From assembly GCF_000686805.1 (NCBI RefSeq), contig NZ_JMLP01000005.1, forward strand, positions 244,307-308,306: a DNA stretch of 64,000 nt, given 5' to 3'. The DNA comes from Bacillus sp. UNC41MFS5 (GTDB taxonomy: Bacteria > Bacillota > Bacilli > Bacillales_B > DSM-18226). The translations under genes were made by a program, and so were the position numbers. Shown piece by piece: positions 45,015 through 54,531 of the stretch (positions are counted from its first letter, which is position 1; every line of letters starts with the position of its first letter). Under the pieces are notes generated by a model that did not search any database, was not told where the DNA came from, and saw nothing but the letters and a program-made list of their open reading frames with translations.

Positions 45015-46343
45015 TTGGACAAAAATCAGCAAATGATCAAATTGTTTGTTGTTTTACTATTTAGTACAGCATTTATTTTTAGTTTCTCCCATTTTGGGGC
45101 AAAAGCATTTGAAAAAATGACAAATGCAGATAGAAAATTCTCCGATGGTACCACAATCGGTGCTTTAGATGTTTCAGGAAAGACAGAAGAGGAAGCAAAA
45201 AGTCTGTTAGAGGAAAAATACGTTGAATGGGTTAAACAAACAAAGATCCAACTTCAATATGGAGAAAAAACAGCTTCATTTGATTTAAACCAATTTCACC
45301 TAGATACCGGGCAGACGATCAATTCAATTAAGGATGGGCAGAAAAATCCTGCCTATATTACGGTAGATAAATTAAAGGTTAAAGAGCAATTAGAACTATT
45401 ATTTTCTCAAATAAAAACAAGTGATTTTGATATCATTAAGCTCACATCGAGCTTAAATACGACAGCTTCCTTATTCGAATCAGGTTCACAGACTTTGGAC
45501 CTTCCTAATGACTTCTTACTTGCAGGAAAAATTAAAAAGAATGCTGTCATAAATTCCGCCGTGATCTCAATGACAGATGTGCCGTTTGCTTTGGGAACTA
45601 TCATTGATAAAAACCCTGAAATAGAAATTTCAGAAAGTGCGACTTTTTCGCTGTTAGATTTTGCAAAAAAGCAAAAAATTGATGATCTAGACTCTTTAAA
45701 CGTAATTGCCACAGGTATTTATCAAGCAATCTTACCTTCAAACTTCAAGATTCTAGAAAGAAACATTGGCAGCACTTTACCTGCATATTCGAAGTTAGGA
45801 TATGAAGCTATGGTCAATCTAACTAAAAAGACCGACTTGATAATAGAAAATCCTAATAAATCAAAGTATAAACTAAAACTCCTCTTAGAAAATAAAGAAT
45901 TGAAGGTTTCTTTGACGGGTGAAGAGTTAGTGAATAAATATGAAATTAAAACCAAAGAAAAACAAGATTTAGCATTCAAGACAATCATTCAATATAGTCC
46001 GCTACTTCTCCCAGGAAAATCAAAGATTCAAACGAAGGGTAAGAAGGGGCAAATTATTAAAGTTTATCGGGAAGTTTATCAAGGTGACGAAATTCTTAAA
46101 AGTGAACTGATTTCAGAGGATTATTATCCTCCTTCCTACCAGATTGAAGTTCATGGACTTGCTGGCAGTGTACAAGCAGGTACCCAAACGACTGGTACAA
46201 CTGGTAATACAGATAGCAGCAGTAACCAGATTACAGATTCCTCCAATCCTGATGGTACTCAAACGACAACTACAACAGATAATACCCAACAAGATTCTAA
46301 CGATAATGACCTATGGGGAAAGCCAAATGAACAACCAAAATAA
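45015..46343 (+). CDS. Peptidoglycan-binding-4/G5-like exported protein
   Basis: A 442-residue protein with an N-terminal membrane anchor (about 7-27). Its SDGTTIGALDVSGKTEEEAKSLLEEKY unit is typical of the PG_binding_4 domain found in VanW/YoaR-type proteins, with a second similar region after it. Near 355-395 the stretch GKKGQIIKVYREVYQGDEIL..PPSYQIEVHG resembles a G5 domain. A true VanW domain is missing. The last 45 residues are Thr/Asn/Ser/Asp-rich. Start is TTG 45015 after GAAGGGA. It may link the pilus machine to the cell wall. Confidence 0.75.
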   Translation: MDKNQQMIKLFVVLLFSTAFIFSFSHFGAKAFEKMTNADRKFSDGTTIGALDVSGKTEEEAKSLLEEKYVEWVKQTKIQLQYGEKTASFDLNQFHLDTGQTINSIKDGQKNPAYITVDKLKVKEQLELLFSQIKTSDFDIIKLTSSLNTTASLFESGSQTLDLPNDFLLAGKIKKNAVINSAVISMTDVPFALGTIIDKNPEIEISESATFSLLDFAKKQKIDDLDSLNVIATGIYQAILPSNFKILERNIGSTLPAYSKLGYEAMVNLTKKTDLIIENPNKSKYKLKLLLENKELKVSLTGEELVNKYEIKTKEKQDLAFKTIIQYSPLLLPGKSKIQTKGKKGQIIKVYREVYQGDEILKSELISEDYYPPSYQIEVHGLAGSVQAGTQTTGTTGNTDSSSNQITDSSNPDGTQTTTTTDNTQQDSNDNDLWGKPNEQPK

Positions 46344-46358
46344 AAGCAGGGATGCAAA

Positions 46359-48020
46359 ATGAAGCAATCACGAAAACGACTAGGAGATTTGTTAATTGAA
46401 GAAGGTTTAATTACGCTTGAGCAACTTCAAGCTACATTAGATGGAAAAGATGCTTCTCAAAAACTTGGAGATGCCCTTTTACAAAGAGGCTACTTAACAG
46501 AACAACAATTAGTTGAGGTGCTTCAATATCAATTAGGAATTCCACATGTGAGTCTGTTTCAATATCCATTTGATACAAATCTCTTTTCACTAATCACAAA
46601 AGAAACAGCAAAAAGAAATTTAATTATCCCACTTAAACGGGATGGGAATAAGCTTTTCGTCGCAATGGCGAATCCAATGGATTTTATTGTGATTGATGAT
46701 TTACGATTGTCTACAGGTTTTCATATTGAACCAGCCATTGCTACGAAGGACGATATTCTCCGGACCATAAATAAATATTATGATGTGGATGATGGGCTCG
46801 ATGAATTACTAGACGCACTTCCACTAAATGATCGTGACAGAAATGAAGATGTAACCGATCAAAATTCTCCAATTGTTCGTTTAGTCAATCAGATTTTGAC
46901 GAATGCAGTGATTCATAGAGCGAGCGATATTCATATCGATCCACAAGAGACAAAGGTAGTTGTCCGTTACCGAATTGATGGAGTTCTACGGAATGAGAGA
47001 ATTCTCCCGCGAAATATGCAAAGTGTATTAACAGCAAGAATAAAAATCATGTCTAATCTTGATATAACTGAACATAGGGTGCCACAGGATGGTCGAATTA
47101 AGTTAAATCTCGACTTTCATCCTGTCGACCTTCGTGTCTCAACGCTGCCAACGGTGTATGGTGAGAAGATAGTAATGCGTTTACTAGACATGGGGTCCAC
47201 TTTAAATGATTTAAACAAGCTTGGTTTCAATTCCTTAAATTTGAAGAGATTTAATGAGATGATTGAAAGGCCAACTGGAATTGTACTTATAACAGGGCCA
47301 ACAGGATCAGGAAAGTCCTCAACCCTTTATGCTGCACTTAATAAGCTTAACAGTGAAGCTGTTAACATTATTACTGTCGAGGACCCAGTTGAATACCAAT
47401 TGGAAGGGATTAATCAAATTCAGGTCAACCCGAATGTCGGGATGACCTTTGCGGCAGGACTTCGATCGATTCTTCGTCAAGACCCGAATATTATCATGGT
47501 TGGGGAGATTCGTGATAAAGAAACGGCCGAAGTTGCTATCCGTGCTTCGTTAACGGGCCACTTAGTATTAAGTACCCTCCATACAAATGATTCTATTGGA
47601 ACAGTTACTCGGCTAATTGACATGGGAGTAGAACCATTTCTATTGGCATCTTCTTTAAGCGGCATCGTTGCCCAGCGGCTTGTCCGAAAGGTGTGTCGGG
47701 ATTGTGCAGAAATTCAAGAGCCATCAAAGCGTGAGTTCGAGATTTTTGCCAAGCGCGGAATGAAGATTGACAAAATTACACGAGGAAAAGGATGTTCCTC
47801 TTGCAGCATGACTGGCTATAAAGGCAGGTTAGCTCTTCATGAAGTGCTGGTTATAAATGACGAAATGAGCCGGGCAATGATGAACGGGGAATCTTTTCAA
47901 AAAATGAAGGAATTGGCTAATAAAAATAAGACCATCTTTTTATTAGATGATGGATTATTAAAAATAAAACAAGGGTTAACGACAACTGAAGAAGTATTAA
48001 AAGTAGCAATTCTGGAGTAG
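46359..48020 (+). CDS. pilB: Type IV pilus extension ATPase PilB
   Basis: A hexameric cytoplasmic ATPase (GspE/PilB family) that drives pilin addition. The 553-residue protein has an N-terminal GspE-N (MshE-like) domain (about 5-145), Walker A GPTGSGKSS (about 312-320), Walker B/Asp box IIMVGEIRDKETAE, a His box LVLSTLHTNDS, and the tetracysteine zinc motif (C-x2-C near 446-449, C-x2-C near 478-481). It follows the G5-like gene by 15 bases and precedes pilT by 12. Some MshE N-domains bind c-di-GMP; the N-region here starts RLGDLLIEEGLITLEQL and is worth testing. Confidence 0.94.
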   Translation: MKQSRKRLGDLLIEEGLITLEQLQATLDGKDASQKLGDALLQRGYLTEQQLVEVLQYQLGIPHVSLFQYPFDTNLFSLITKETAKRNLIIPLKRDGNKLFVAMANPMDFIVIDDLRLSTGFHIEPAIATKDDILRTINKYYDVDDGLDELLDALPLNDRDRNEDVTDQNSPIVRLVNQILTNAVIHRASDIHIDPQETKVVVRYRIDGVLRNERILPRNMQSVLTARIKIMSNLDITEHRVPQDGRIKLNLDFHPVDLRVSTLPTVYGEKIVMRLLDMGSTLNDLNKLGFNSLNLKRFNEMIERPTGIVLITGPTGSGKSSTLYAALNKLNSEAVNIITVEDPVEYQLEGINQIQVNPNVGMTFAAGLRSILRQDPNIIMVGEIRDKETAEVAIRASLTGHLVLSTLHTNDSIGTVTRLIDMGVEPFLLASSLSGIVAQRLVRKVCRDCAEIQEPSKREFEIFAKRGMKIDKITRGKGCSSCSMTGYKGRLALHEVLVINDEMSRAMMNGESFQKMKELANKNKTIFLLDDGLLKIKQGLTTTEEVLKVAILE

Positions 48021-48032
48021 GAGAGCATGAAG

Positions 48033-49082
48033 ATGAAAGAAAAAATTGACGCAATATTACGCGCTGCAATTGAATATAAAGCCTCAGATATTCATTTAAC
48101 GGTCGGTGTCCCCCCAGTGATGCGTATAAATGGTGACTTAAGACGGTATGGAACTGATAAAATCATGCCAGATGATACTGAAGGTATGGCTAAGGCGATC
48201 ATCCCTGAAGGCTTATGGGAAATATTTAAGGAAAAAGGTGAACTGGATTTTTCTTATGGTGTTCCTGGGATTTCACGATTCCGTGTTAATGCCTATCATC
48301 AACGGAAAAGTGTTTCGATTGCCTTAAGGACAGTTGCCTCAAAAACACCGACAATTGAAGAATTAGATTTACCAGATATCATTTCTAAATTGGTTGAGAA
48401 GCCACAGGGGCTAATCCTCGTAACAGGACCAACAGGGAGTGGGAAATCAACGACACTAGCTTCGATGATTGATTACATGAACCGAACGATGCGTAAACAT
48501 ATCATTACTTTAGAAGATCCAATTGAATATCTTCACCGACATGGAAATTCGATTATAGATCAGCGGGAAGTTGGTTTCGATACAAATAATTATGCAAGTG
48601 GCTTAAAAGCTGCACTCCGTCAAGATCCTGACGTTATTCTAGTGGGGGAGATGCGTGACATAGAGACAATGTCAATCGCCATTACCGCAGCAGAAACTGG
48701 TCACCTTGTGTTAGGGACTCTTCATACATCAAGTGCGCCAACAACTATTAACCGTATAATTGATGTTTTCCCATCGGGACAACAGCCTCAAATTCGTGTA
48801 CAGTTAGCTTCTGTATTAGTTGGAGTTATTTCTCAGCGTTTATTTCCAACGGTTGATAAAAAAGGACGGAAAGCAGCGACTGAAATATTGGTAAATAACG
48901 CTGCAATTGCAAATCTAATTAGAAATGAAAAAATCCACCAAATCCAAAGCACTATGCAAACGTCCCGAGCCCAAGGAATGCATACACTTGAAATGAGTAT
49001 CAGAGATCTATTGGACCGAAACCTGATTCAAAAAGAAGCTGCATCGCAATATTTGCATGAAAAGATGATGATGAATGGCTAG
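48033..49082 (+). CDS. pilT: Type IV pilus retraction ATPase PilT
   Basis: This ATPase depolymerises the pilus and powers twitching. The 349-residue protein has the SDIHLTVGVPPVMRINGDL N-domain, Walker A GPTGSGKSTT (about 132-141), Walker B VILVGEMRD, HLVLGTLHTSSA and the PilT-specific C-terminal motif AIANLIRNEKI, close to the AIRNLIRE signature required for retraction. The ATG at 48033 has GGAG at proper spacing; the ATG six bases earlier is too close. It overlaps pilC by eight bases. A dedicated PilT distinguishes this from the comG transformation pilus. Confidence 0.94.
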   Translation: MKEKIDAILRAAIEYKASDIHLTVGVPPVMRINGDLRRYGTDKIMPDDTEGMAKAIIPEGLWEIFKEKGELDFSYGVPGISRFRVNAYHQRKSVSIALRTVASKTPTIEELDLPDIISKLVEKPQGLILVTGPTGSGKSTTLASMIDYMNRTMRKHIITLEDPIEYLHRHGNSIIDQREVGFDTNNYASGLKAALRQDPDVILVGEMRDIETMSIAITAAETGHLVLGTLHTSSAPTTINRIIDVFPSGQQPQIRVQLASVLVGVISQRLFPTVDKKGRKAATEILVNNAAIANLIRNEKIHQIQSTMQTSRAQGMHTLEMSIRDLLDRNLIQKEAASQYLHEKMMMNG

Positions 49083-50292
49083 ATTTAAATATAGTGGACG
49101 AGACCGAAAAGGAAAACGACAGGGCACTGTAAATGCAGGTTCTAAGCGGGAAGCGATGGAAAAGTTGAAAGAAGAGGGAATTAGGGTAATTGAAATGACT
49201 CAAGTACCTGAGACTCTTATGACTAAAGATTTAACGCTTGGAACTCCAGTGAAACTACAGGATTTTGTTATTTACTTAAGACAATTTTCGACGTTAATTA
49301 AAGCAGGTGTAACTGTTGTCGAAGCAACAGCTATTTTAGCTTACCAAACTGAAAGCAAAGCTTTAAAGAAAGCTCTACTAGATGTAGAACAGGAGATGCG
49401 GGAAGGTAATCCTCTTTCAGAAGCTGTGGCTAAACACAAGAAAATTTTTAATCAAATGTTTATTAACCTCGTTAAGGCAGGGGAAGTCAGCGGTAATTTA
49501 GATGAGACGCTTGATCGTTTAGCTGAGCATTTCGAAAAACAACATTACACACGTCAAAAGATAGTTTCAGCCCTTTCCTATCCGATTGCGGTTGGAATTA
49601 TCGCTATTATAGTAGTTATTTTCTTATTAGTGGCCGTAGTACCTACATTTGTTTCTATGTTTGACGATATGGGCGGGGAACTTCCTGCAATTACAAGGTT
49701 TGTCCTGTCAGCAAGTGACTTTATGCAATCATTTTGGTGGATTGTTTTCTTGTTGATTTTTGCTGTAGTCCTTTTAATTACCTATATTAAGAAAAGTAAT
49801 CAAACTAAATATTATTTTGATTATTTTTTGTTAAAGATGCCGATATTCGGTAATTTGCTTCAAAAAGCCGCACTTGCTCGGATGATGAGAACACTCAGCT
49901 CGTTGTTCTCGAGTTCAGTACCGATTCTACAAGCGATGTCCATTGTAGAAAAAGTCGTTGAAAATGAAGTTCTAGCAAAGGTCATTCGAGAGTCACGGGA
50001 TTCATTAGAGAAAGGCCGTTCCATGACAGGACCCATGGAAAGCCACTGGGCTTTTCCTCCATTGGTTACTCAAATGATTGCCATCGGCGAGGAAACTGGT
50101 GCTTTGGACGCAATGTTATCCAAAATTGCTGAATTCTATGAAAAAGAAGTAGAGAATGGCACAGATCGGTTAAAATCGTTAATTGAGCCATTAATGATAG
50201 TCTTTTTGGCGGGGTTAGTAGGAACTATAGTCACCTCCATCATGGTTCCAATGTTTAGCATGTTCGACCAATTTCAACAAATGAATCAATAA
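49075..50292 (+). CDS. pilC: Type IV pilus inner-membrane platform protein PilC
   Basis: PilC is the membrane platform that couples the ATPases to pilin. The 405-residue GspF-family protein has two repeated GspF domains (about 70-193 and 273-395), each with the cytoplasmic helices (FVIYLRQFSTLIKAGVTVVEA and ARMMRTLSSLFSSSVPILQA) followed by hydrophobic segments. Three membrane spans are visible near 170-190, 220-240 and 375-395. It overlaps pilT by eight bases. Similar to ComGB but encoded in the pilBTC order. Confidence 0.93.
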   Translation: MARFKYSGRDRKGKRQGTVNAGSKREAMEKLKEEGIRVIEMTQVPETLMTKDLTLGTPVKLQDFVIYLRQFSTLIKAGVTVVEATAILAYQTESKALKKALLDVEQEMREGNPLSEAVAKHKKIFNQMFINLVKAGEVSGNLDETLDRLAEHFEKQHYTRQKIVSALSYPIAVGIIAIIVVIFLLVAVVPTFVSMFDDMGGELPAITRFVLSASDFMQSFWWIVFLLIFAVVLLITYIKKSNQTKYYFDYFLLKMPIFGNLLQKAALARMMRTLSSLFSSSVPILQAMSIVEKVVENEVLAKVIRESRDSLEKGRSMTGPMESHWAFPPLVTQMIAIGEETGALDAMLSKIAEFYEKEVENGTDRLKSLIEPLMIVFLAGLVGTIVTSIMVPMFSMFDQFQQMNQ

Positions 50293-50427
50293 CAGACAAG
50301 AAAACAAAAATTCTGAGAATATAGGACAAAATACCGAAAAATTCTCTTTTCATTTCTATGGCAATTAATGTATACTACAAGAGACAATATTACTAGGTTT
50401 ATAGAACTATAAAGGGAGATGAAATTA

Positions 50428-50943
50428 ATGCGTCAAATGTTAAAAAATAGGCTAAAAGATCAAAAAGGATTTACATTAATTGAATTACTTGCAGTTATCG
50501 TTATTTTAGGGATCATTGCTGCGATTGCTGTACCATCAATTTTAGGTTTAATTGGAAATTCAAAAAAGGATGCCCATGTTGCAAATGTACAGCAAATGAT
50601 AAGTTCCGCAAAAATGGTAGTTGCTTCTGAACCTGCTTATCAAACTGGTACAAAATATTTAACTTTAAAGGCTTTGCAAGATAAGAATTACTTGGATAAA
50701 GTAGAAAGTCCAGAAGGAACATATGTACCAGGCACTTTTGATCCGGCTGCTGCAGCAAGTACTTCAGTTGATGCTACTGTTTCTTATGTAAAGCTAATTG
50801 ATGGAAAGATTTTTGGAATTCAATTAATTACTGATGCAACTACTGATAAGAAAATTAGTATAATTAGAACTGCTGAAGAAATCACAGCTGGCACTATAAT
50901 TACAACAAAAGACATTGATCGTGGTGACGTAGTAGACCAATAA
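50428..50943 (+). CDS. pilA: Major type IV pilin
   Basis: A 171-residue prepilin with a 14-residue basic leader ending in G, then FTLIELLAVIVILGIIAAIAVPSIL, i.e. class-a type signal with Glu5. The C-terminal domain has no cysteines, so no disulfide-bounded D-region. The ATG at 50428 has AAAGGGA at good spacing. It lies 135 bases after pilC, a gap with a TATACT -10-like box (50371), so it may also be made from its own promoter, as major pilins often are. Next is its peptidase. Call by position and signal; a comGC-type role is less likely. Confidence 0.85.
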   Translation: MRQMLKNRLKDQKGFTLIELLAVIVILGIIAAIAVPSILGLIGNSKKDAHVANVQQMISSAKMVVASEPAYQTGTKYLTLKALQDKNYLDKVESPEGTYVPGTFDPAAAASTSVDATVSYVKLIDGKIFGIQLITDATTDKKISIIRTAEEITAGTIITTKDIDRGDVVDQ

Positions 50944-50977
50944 ATAATATATATTTGGGGAGAATAATATAGATAAA

Positions 50978-51739
50978 ATGGGGATAATTTATTTTATTAT
51001 ATTAATATATGGTTGTATTTTAGGCTCCTTTTTCAATGTAGTTGGTCTTCGGCTCCCAGTAAAAAAATCCATTGTCAAACCTAGATCTGCGTGTCGAACA
51101 TGTGGGCACCATTTAAAAATATTTGAACTCATCCCAGTACTTTCATATATGATTCAAAAAGGAAAATGCCGCGGCTGCAAGTCGCGGATTTCTCCTATCT
51201 ATCCAATTTTTGAATTGCTTACTGGATTACTATTTATGACAGCACCGTTAGTTATCGGATGGTCTGGTGAATTAGTGGTTGCATTAACACTAATCTCGAT
51301 GTTTATGATTATCATAGTTTCAGATATTCACTATATGCTCATCCCTGATAAAATTCTAATCTGGTTTGCAGGGTTTTTTTTATTGGAACGGATTCTTTGG
51401 CCGTTAAACCCATGGTGGGACAGCCTCTTGGGTGCCGTAACGGGATTTATACTTCTCCTTCTCATCGCTGTTGTCAGCAACGGTGGAATGGGAGGCGGGG
51501 ATGTTAAGCTGTATGCCTTACTTGGATTGGTATTAGGGTTTAAACTAGTCCTTTTGTCCTTCTTTCTTTCGACATTGTTTGGAGCTGTTATTGGCGGATT
51601 GGCATTACTTCTTAAAATTGTGAACAGGCGTCAGCCAATTCCATTCGGACCGTTTATTGCAGCTGGAACATTAACAGCCTATTATTGGGGATCCGATTTA
51701 ATTAATTTGTATATACATTTCCTTAACCAAGGATTTTAA
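50978..51739 (+). CDS. pilD: Prepilin leader peptidase / N-methyltransferase
   Basis: This aspartic protease of the membrane cuts prepilin leaders after glycine and methylates the new N-terminus. The 253-residue protein has the N-terminal two CxxC pairs (CRTCGHH and CRGCKS, about 33-66) and the two catalytic aspartates in VSDIHYMLIPD (about 110) and GGMGGGDVKLYAL (about 170). About seven membrane segments. It sits where B. subtilis has comC, between folC and spoIIB, so it probably serves both this pilus and the ComG pilus. The ribosome site (GGGGAG) is rather far from the ATG. Confidence 0.93.
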   Translation: MGIIYFIILIYGCILGSFFNVVGLRLPVKKSIVKPRSACRTCGHHLKIFELIPVLSYMIQKGKCRGCKSRISPIYPIFELLTGLLFMTAPLVIGWSGELVVALTLISMFMIIIVSDIHYMLIPDKILIWFAGFFLLERILWPLNPWWDSLLGAVTGFILLLLIAVVSNGGMGGGDVKLYALLGLVLGFKLVLLSFFLSTLFGAVIGGLALLLKIVNRRQPIPFGPFIAAGTLTAYYWGSDLINLYIHFLNQGF

Positions 51740-51755
51740 ATAAGGGGTTTTTTAC

Positions 51756-52751
51756 ATGGCTTTTTCCCTTTTTACACCTAAAAACCGAATAATTAATCTG
51801 GTTTTAAATGATCATTCTATTCGCTTGCTAGAATTAAAGCAGGCGAATCCACTTTCTGCTCAAAGATGGAACGAGCGTTTTCTTCCCCCAGGTATTATCA
51901 GTGATGGGAAAATTACCGATATCGATTCTTTATCAAATATACTGGAAGAGTGTATTGATGAATGGAAAATTCAAAGAAGGCAAGTTCGCTTTCTAGTACC
52001 AGACCCGCTCGTGATTATCCGGAAAGTTTCGATTCCATCTGAAATCCAGGATGATGAAATTCAGGGATATTTGTATCTAGAACTTGGTTCTAGTATTCAC
52101 TTACCTTTTGAAGAACCTGTCTTTGACTTTTACCCATTAAAAAGTGATGGAAAAACAAGGGATTTGCTTTTGTTTGTAGCTCCGGAGCAGCAGGTAATGG
52201 AGTATGCAAACTTACTTTCTAAGCTGAAGCTTAACCCGATTGCGGCAGATATTTCTCCGCTTGCACTGTACCGTTTGTATCATCAACTTGATAATGCAAG
52301 TACTAATGAAGTAATATTCTCTGTCCAATTTGACTTAACCAGTGTAAACCTATGTATTTTTGAAGAAAATGTGCCGCTTGTTATGCGTCAATTTTCTTTA
52401 CCGTTTAATGTAGATATTTGGGATGTTAAGACAAACATGACTGGTAAATTGGTATTTAAGTATACCGGCGAGGCAGAGGAGTTAGTGATTCAATTTGAAG
52501 ACATTTTTAGGGAGATTAATAAACTAAGTGACTTCTACCGATATACACTTAACAATGAAAAAAGTGATATTACAAAGTTTTTACTGAACGGTGATCATCC
52601 CATGCTTCAAGCAATTTATGATGAAATGATTGAGAGATTGGATGTACCTGTTGATATGATTTCTCTTGAATCAGATGCTAAAGGAAAAAAAGAAAATTTA
52701 CCTCCTAGTCAATTACTGTCTTTAGGTCTGGCATTAAAAGGGGTGCAATAA
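51756..52751 (+). CDS. pilM: Type IV pilus assembly protein PilM
   Basis: An actin-like cytoplasmic protein that binds the N-terminus of PilN and forms part of the pilus alignment complex. The 331-residue product shows an FtsA/PilM-type start (INLVLNDHSIRLLELKQ), RFLVPDPLVIIRKVSIPSEI and LKLNPIAADISPLALYRLY. The ATG follows AAGGGG. Its stop codon overlaps the next gene (TAATG), so the PilM and PilN-like products are probably made together. Confidence 0.88.
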   Translation: MAFSLFTPKNRIINLVLNDHSIRLLELKQANPLSAQRWNERFLPPGIISDGKITDIDSLSNILEECIDEWKIQRRQVRFLVPDPLVIIRKVSIPSEIQDDEIQGYLYLELGSSIHLPFEEPVFDFYPLKSDGKTRDLLLFVAPEQQVMEYANLLSKLKLNPIAADISPLALYRLYHQLDNASTNEVIFSVQFDLTSVNLCIFEENVPLVMRQFSLPFNVDIWDVKTNMTGKLVFKYTGEAEELVIQFEDIFREINKLSDFYRYTLNNEKSDITKFLLNGDHPMLQAIYDEMIERLDVPVDMISLESDAKGKKENLPPSQLLSLGLALKGVQ

Positions 52752-53614
52752 TGTTAGTAGAAATTAACCTGCTTCCCCAAAAGGAACCGAAAAAAATTGG
52801 CTTTATTATAACTCTGTCTAGTTTAACAACCTTACTGTTACTTATCGGTGCATTTTACTTTTGGCAAACCAATGATGCCAAAAATGAAATTGCAACGATA
52901 GCTAGACAAATCACGATGACAAAAAAGATTGCTGATAATGAAAATAAAAGTACAGAAGCAGCTGCAGCTACTAGCTCTGTTAGTCAATTAAAGAGTGCGA
53001 TTGAATGGGCAAATGAATATCCGATTCAGACGCTTCCTGTCATGCGCCATCTGACATCACTGCTACCTGAGCGTGGCTTTATCCAGAGTTTTGCTTATAC
53101 GGAAGCAGGGACAATTTCGTTAACCGTTCAATTTGATAGTGCTCGAGAAGCTGCGTACTTTTTAGATAATCTTAATGAATCAAAATGGATTGAAGAATCA
53201 AGTTTGAGTTCGCTATCTGCTGCAGCGACTGAAGAATCGACGGCTGATAACTCTACTACTGCAACAACTAGTCAATCCAATTCAACGAATTCTACAACTC
53301 AAACAACGACACAAACAAATCAATCAGATACGAATCAAAATGGGACAAATCAGAATTCATCTATCGATACTAGTAGTCAAACGAATTCAACATCGGGAAC
53401 AACTGGTGAGCAAACAAATACCACTATATCGACTTCAAATACAAATACGACAAATAACTCAACGACTGCATCCAGCAGTACAACGAGTAAGAAAGAGAAG
53501 GATAATATCCTTCCACGCTATACCGGTCAATTTGAAATTAAGTTGAATAAAGAAGTTGTTAAGAAAAATATCAAAAAGAGCAAGAACAATGATGAAGGAG
53601 TGACAGGTTCATGA
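52751..53614 (+). CDS. pilN: PilN-like pilus assembly protein
   Basis: A 287-residue bitopic membrane protein. It starts with VEINLLPQKEPKK, the PilN motif that docks into PilM, followed by one membrane span (about 17-38) and an extracytoplasmic coiled segment and small alpha/beta domain (TLPVMRHLTSLLPERGFIQSFAYTEAGTISLTVQF). Residues about 158-245 are a Thr/Ser/Asn/Gln-rich low-complexity stretch, absent from typical PilN. It overlaps pilM by one base and the next gene by four. Confidence 0.85.
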   Translation: MLVEINLLPQKEPKKIGFIITLSSLTTLLLLIGAFYFWQTNDAKNEIATIARQITMTKKIADNENKSTEAAAATSSVSQLKSAIEWANEYPIQTLPVMRHLTSLLPERGFIQSFAYTEAGTISLTVQFDSAREAAYFLDNLNESKWIEESSLSSLSAAATEESTADNSTTATTSQSNSTNSTTQTTTQTNQSDTNQNGTNQNSSIDTSSQTNSTSGTTGEQTNTTISTSNTNTTNNSTTASSSTTSKKEKDNILPRYTGQFEIKLNKEVVKKNIKKSKNNDEGVTGS

Positions 53615-54396
53615 AACTCCGTTTCTCAAAAAAACAAGGCCTAATAATTGGTGCGGTCGCTCTTATACTTGTATTATTCATTGTTTATTCTCAATTCTTT
53701 AAACTGGCTCCATTAAAATCAGATTTAAAAATGAAGCAGCAGTCACTTGAGTCAGAACAAAAACTATTAGAAATTGTAAGTCAAAAAAACGCAGAAGAAA
53801 CCCAAAAAACTTCTGAAGATACGAAAGAATTACAGAAGAAGCTACCTGTAAAACCTTTGCAAGAACAGTTAATCTTGGACTTAGAAAAAGCAGAAAACAT
53901 TTCTAATAGTAAGATTAGTTCGATGAGTTTTTCAAAAGACGTGGATGTTACCACTGCTACTGCTGACCAATCTACTGCTGAAAATGCTAATGGTCAACAA
54001 ACTACAACGAATCAAACTGACACTACTCAAGCAACAACTAATCAAGATGCGGCGACACAACAAGCAACTTCTACCCAGACTGCGGGCATGAAGAAAATGA
54101 CCGTCTCGTTGAGTGTTGAATCACCAAACTACGAGAAGTTAGAAAAGTTTATTGAAACACTCGAATCATTAAAACGGATTATCGTGGTTGAATCGATTAG
54201 TTATTCAGGCGGCCAGGAAATCACAAGTTTAGACCAAGAAGATCAGCCGTTAACCTACAGTCTGACAATTTCTGCATTTTACATGCCAACTTTAGATGAC
54301 TTAGCAGGAGAATTACCAAAAATCGATGCACCCAAACCAGCTGGTAAAGACAATCCACTAAGCCAATTCTCTGCCACAACCGACACACAACCATAA
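53611..54396 (+). CDS. pilO: PilO-like pilus assembly protein
   Basis: A 261-residue bitopic membrane protein with one N-terminal span (about 10-29), a coiled-coil (about 33-75) and a C-terminal ferredoxin-like domain (KKMTVSLSVESPNYEKLEKFIETLESLKRIIVVESI) as in PilO/GspM. Between them lies a Thr/Gln/Asn-rich stretch (about 110-155). It overlaps pilN by four bases and ends the operon at a strong terminator. No PilP or PilQ is present, as expected without an outer membrane. Confidence 0.82.
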   Translation: MKLRFSKKQGLIIGAVALILVLFIVYSQFFKLAPLKSDLKMKQQSLESEQKLLEIVSQKNAEETQKTSEDTKELQKKLPVKPLQEQLILDLEKAENISNSKISSMSFSKDVDVTTATADQSTAENANGQQTTTNQTDTTQATTNQDAATQQATSTQTAGMKKMTVSLSVESPNYEKLEKFIETLESLKRIIVVESISYSGGQEITSLDQEDQPLTYSLTISAFYMPTLDDLAGELPKIDAPKPAGKDNPLSQFSATTDTQP

Positions 54397-54440
54397 TTAT
54401 CACCATGGCAAACTAGTAAATAATTTGGCGAAAGTCTACG

Positions 54441-54476
54441 ATAACAAGACGACAAAAGTCTTGTTATTTTTTTTTG
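54441..54476 (+). terminator. Terminator of the pilus operon
   Basis: ATAACAAGAC, loop GACAAAA and GTCTTGTTAT, followed by a nine-T run. Confidence 0.9.
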
Positions 54477-54531
54477 TCTTTATGATAGGATGAAGCCAAT
54501 GACCCATCGGTAGAGAGAGGAGTACGGTTTC

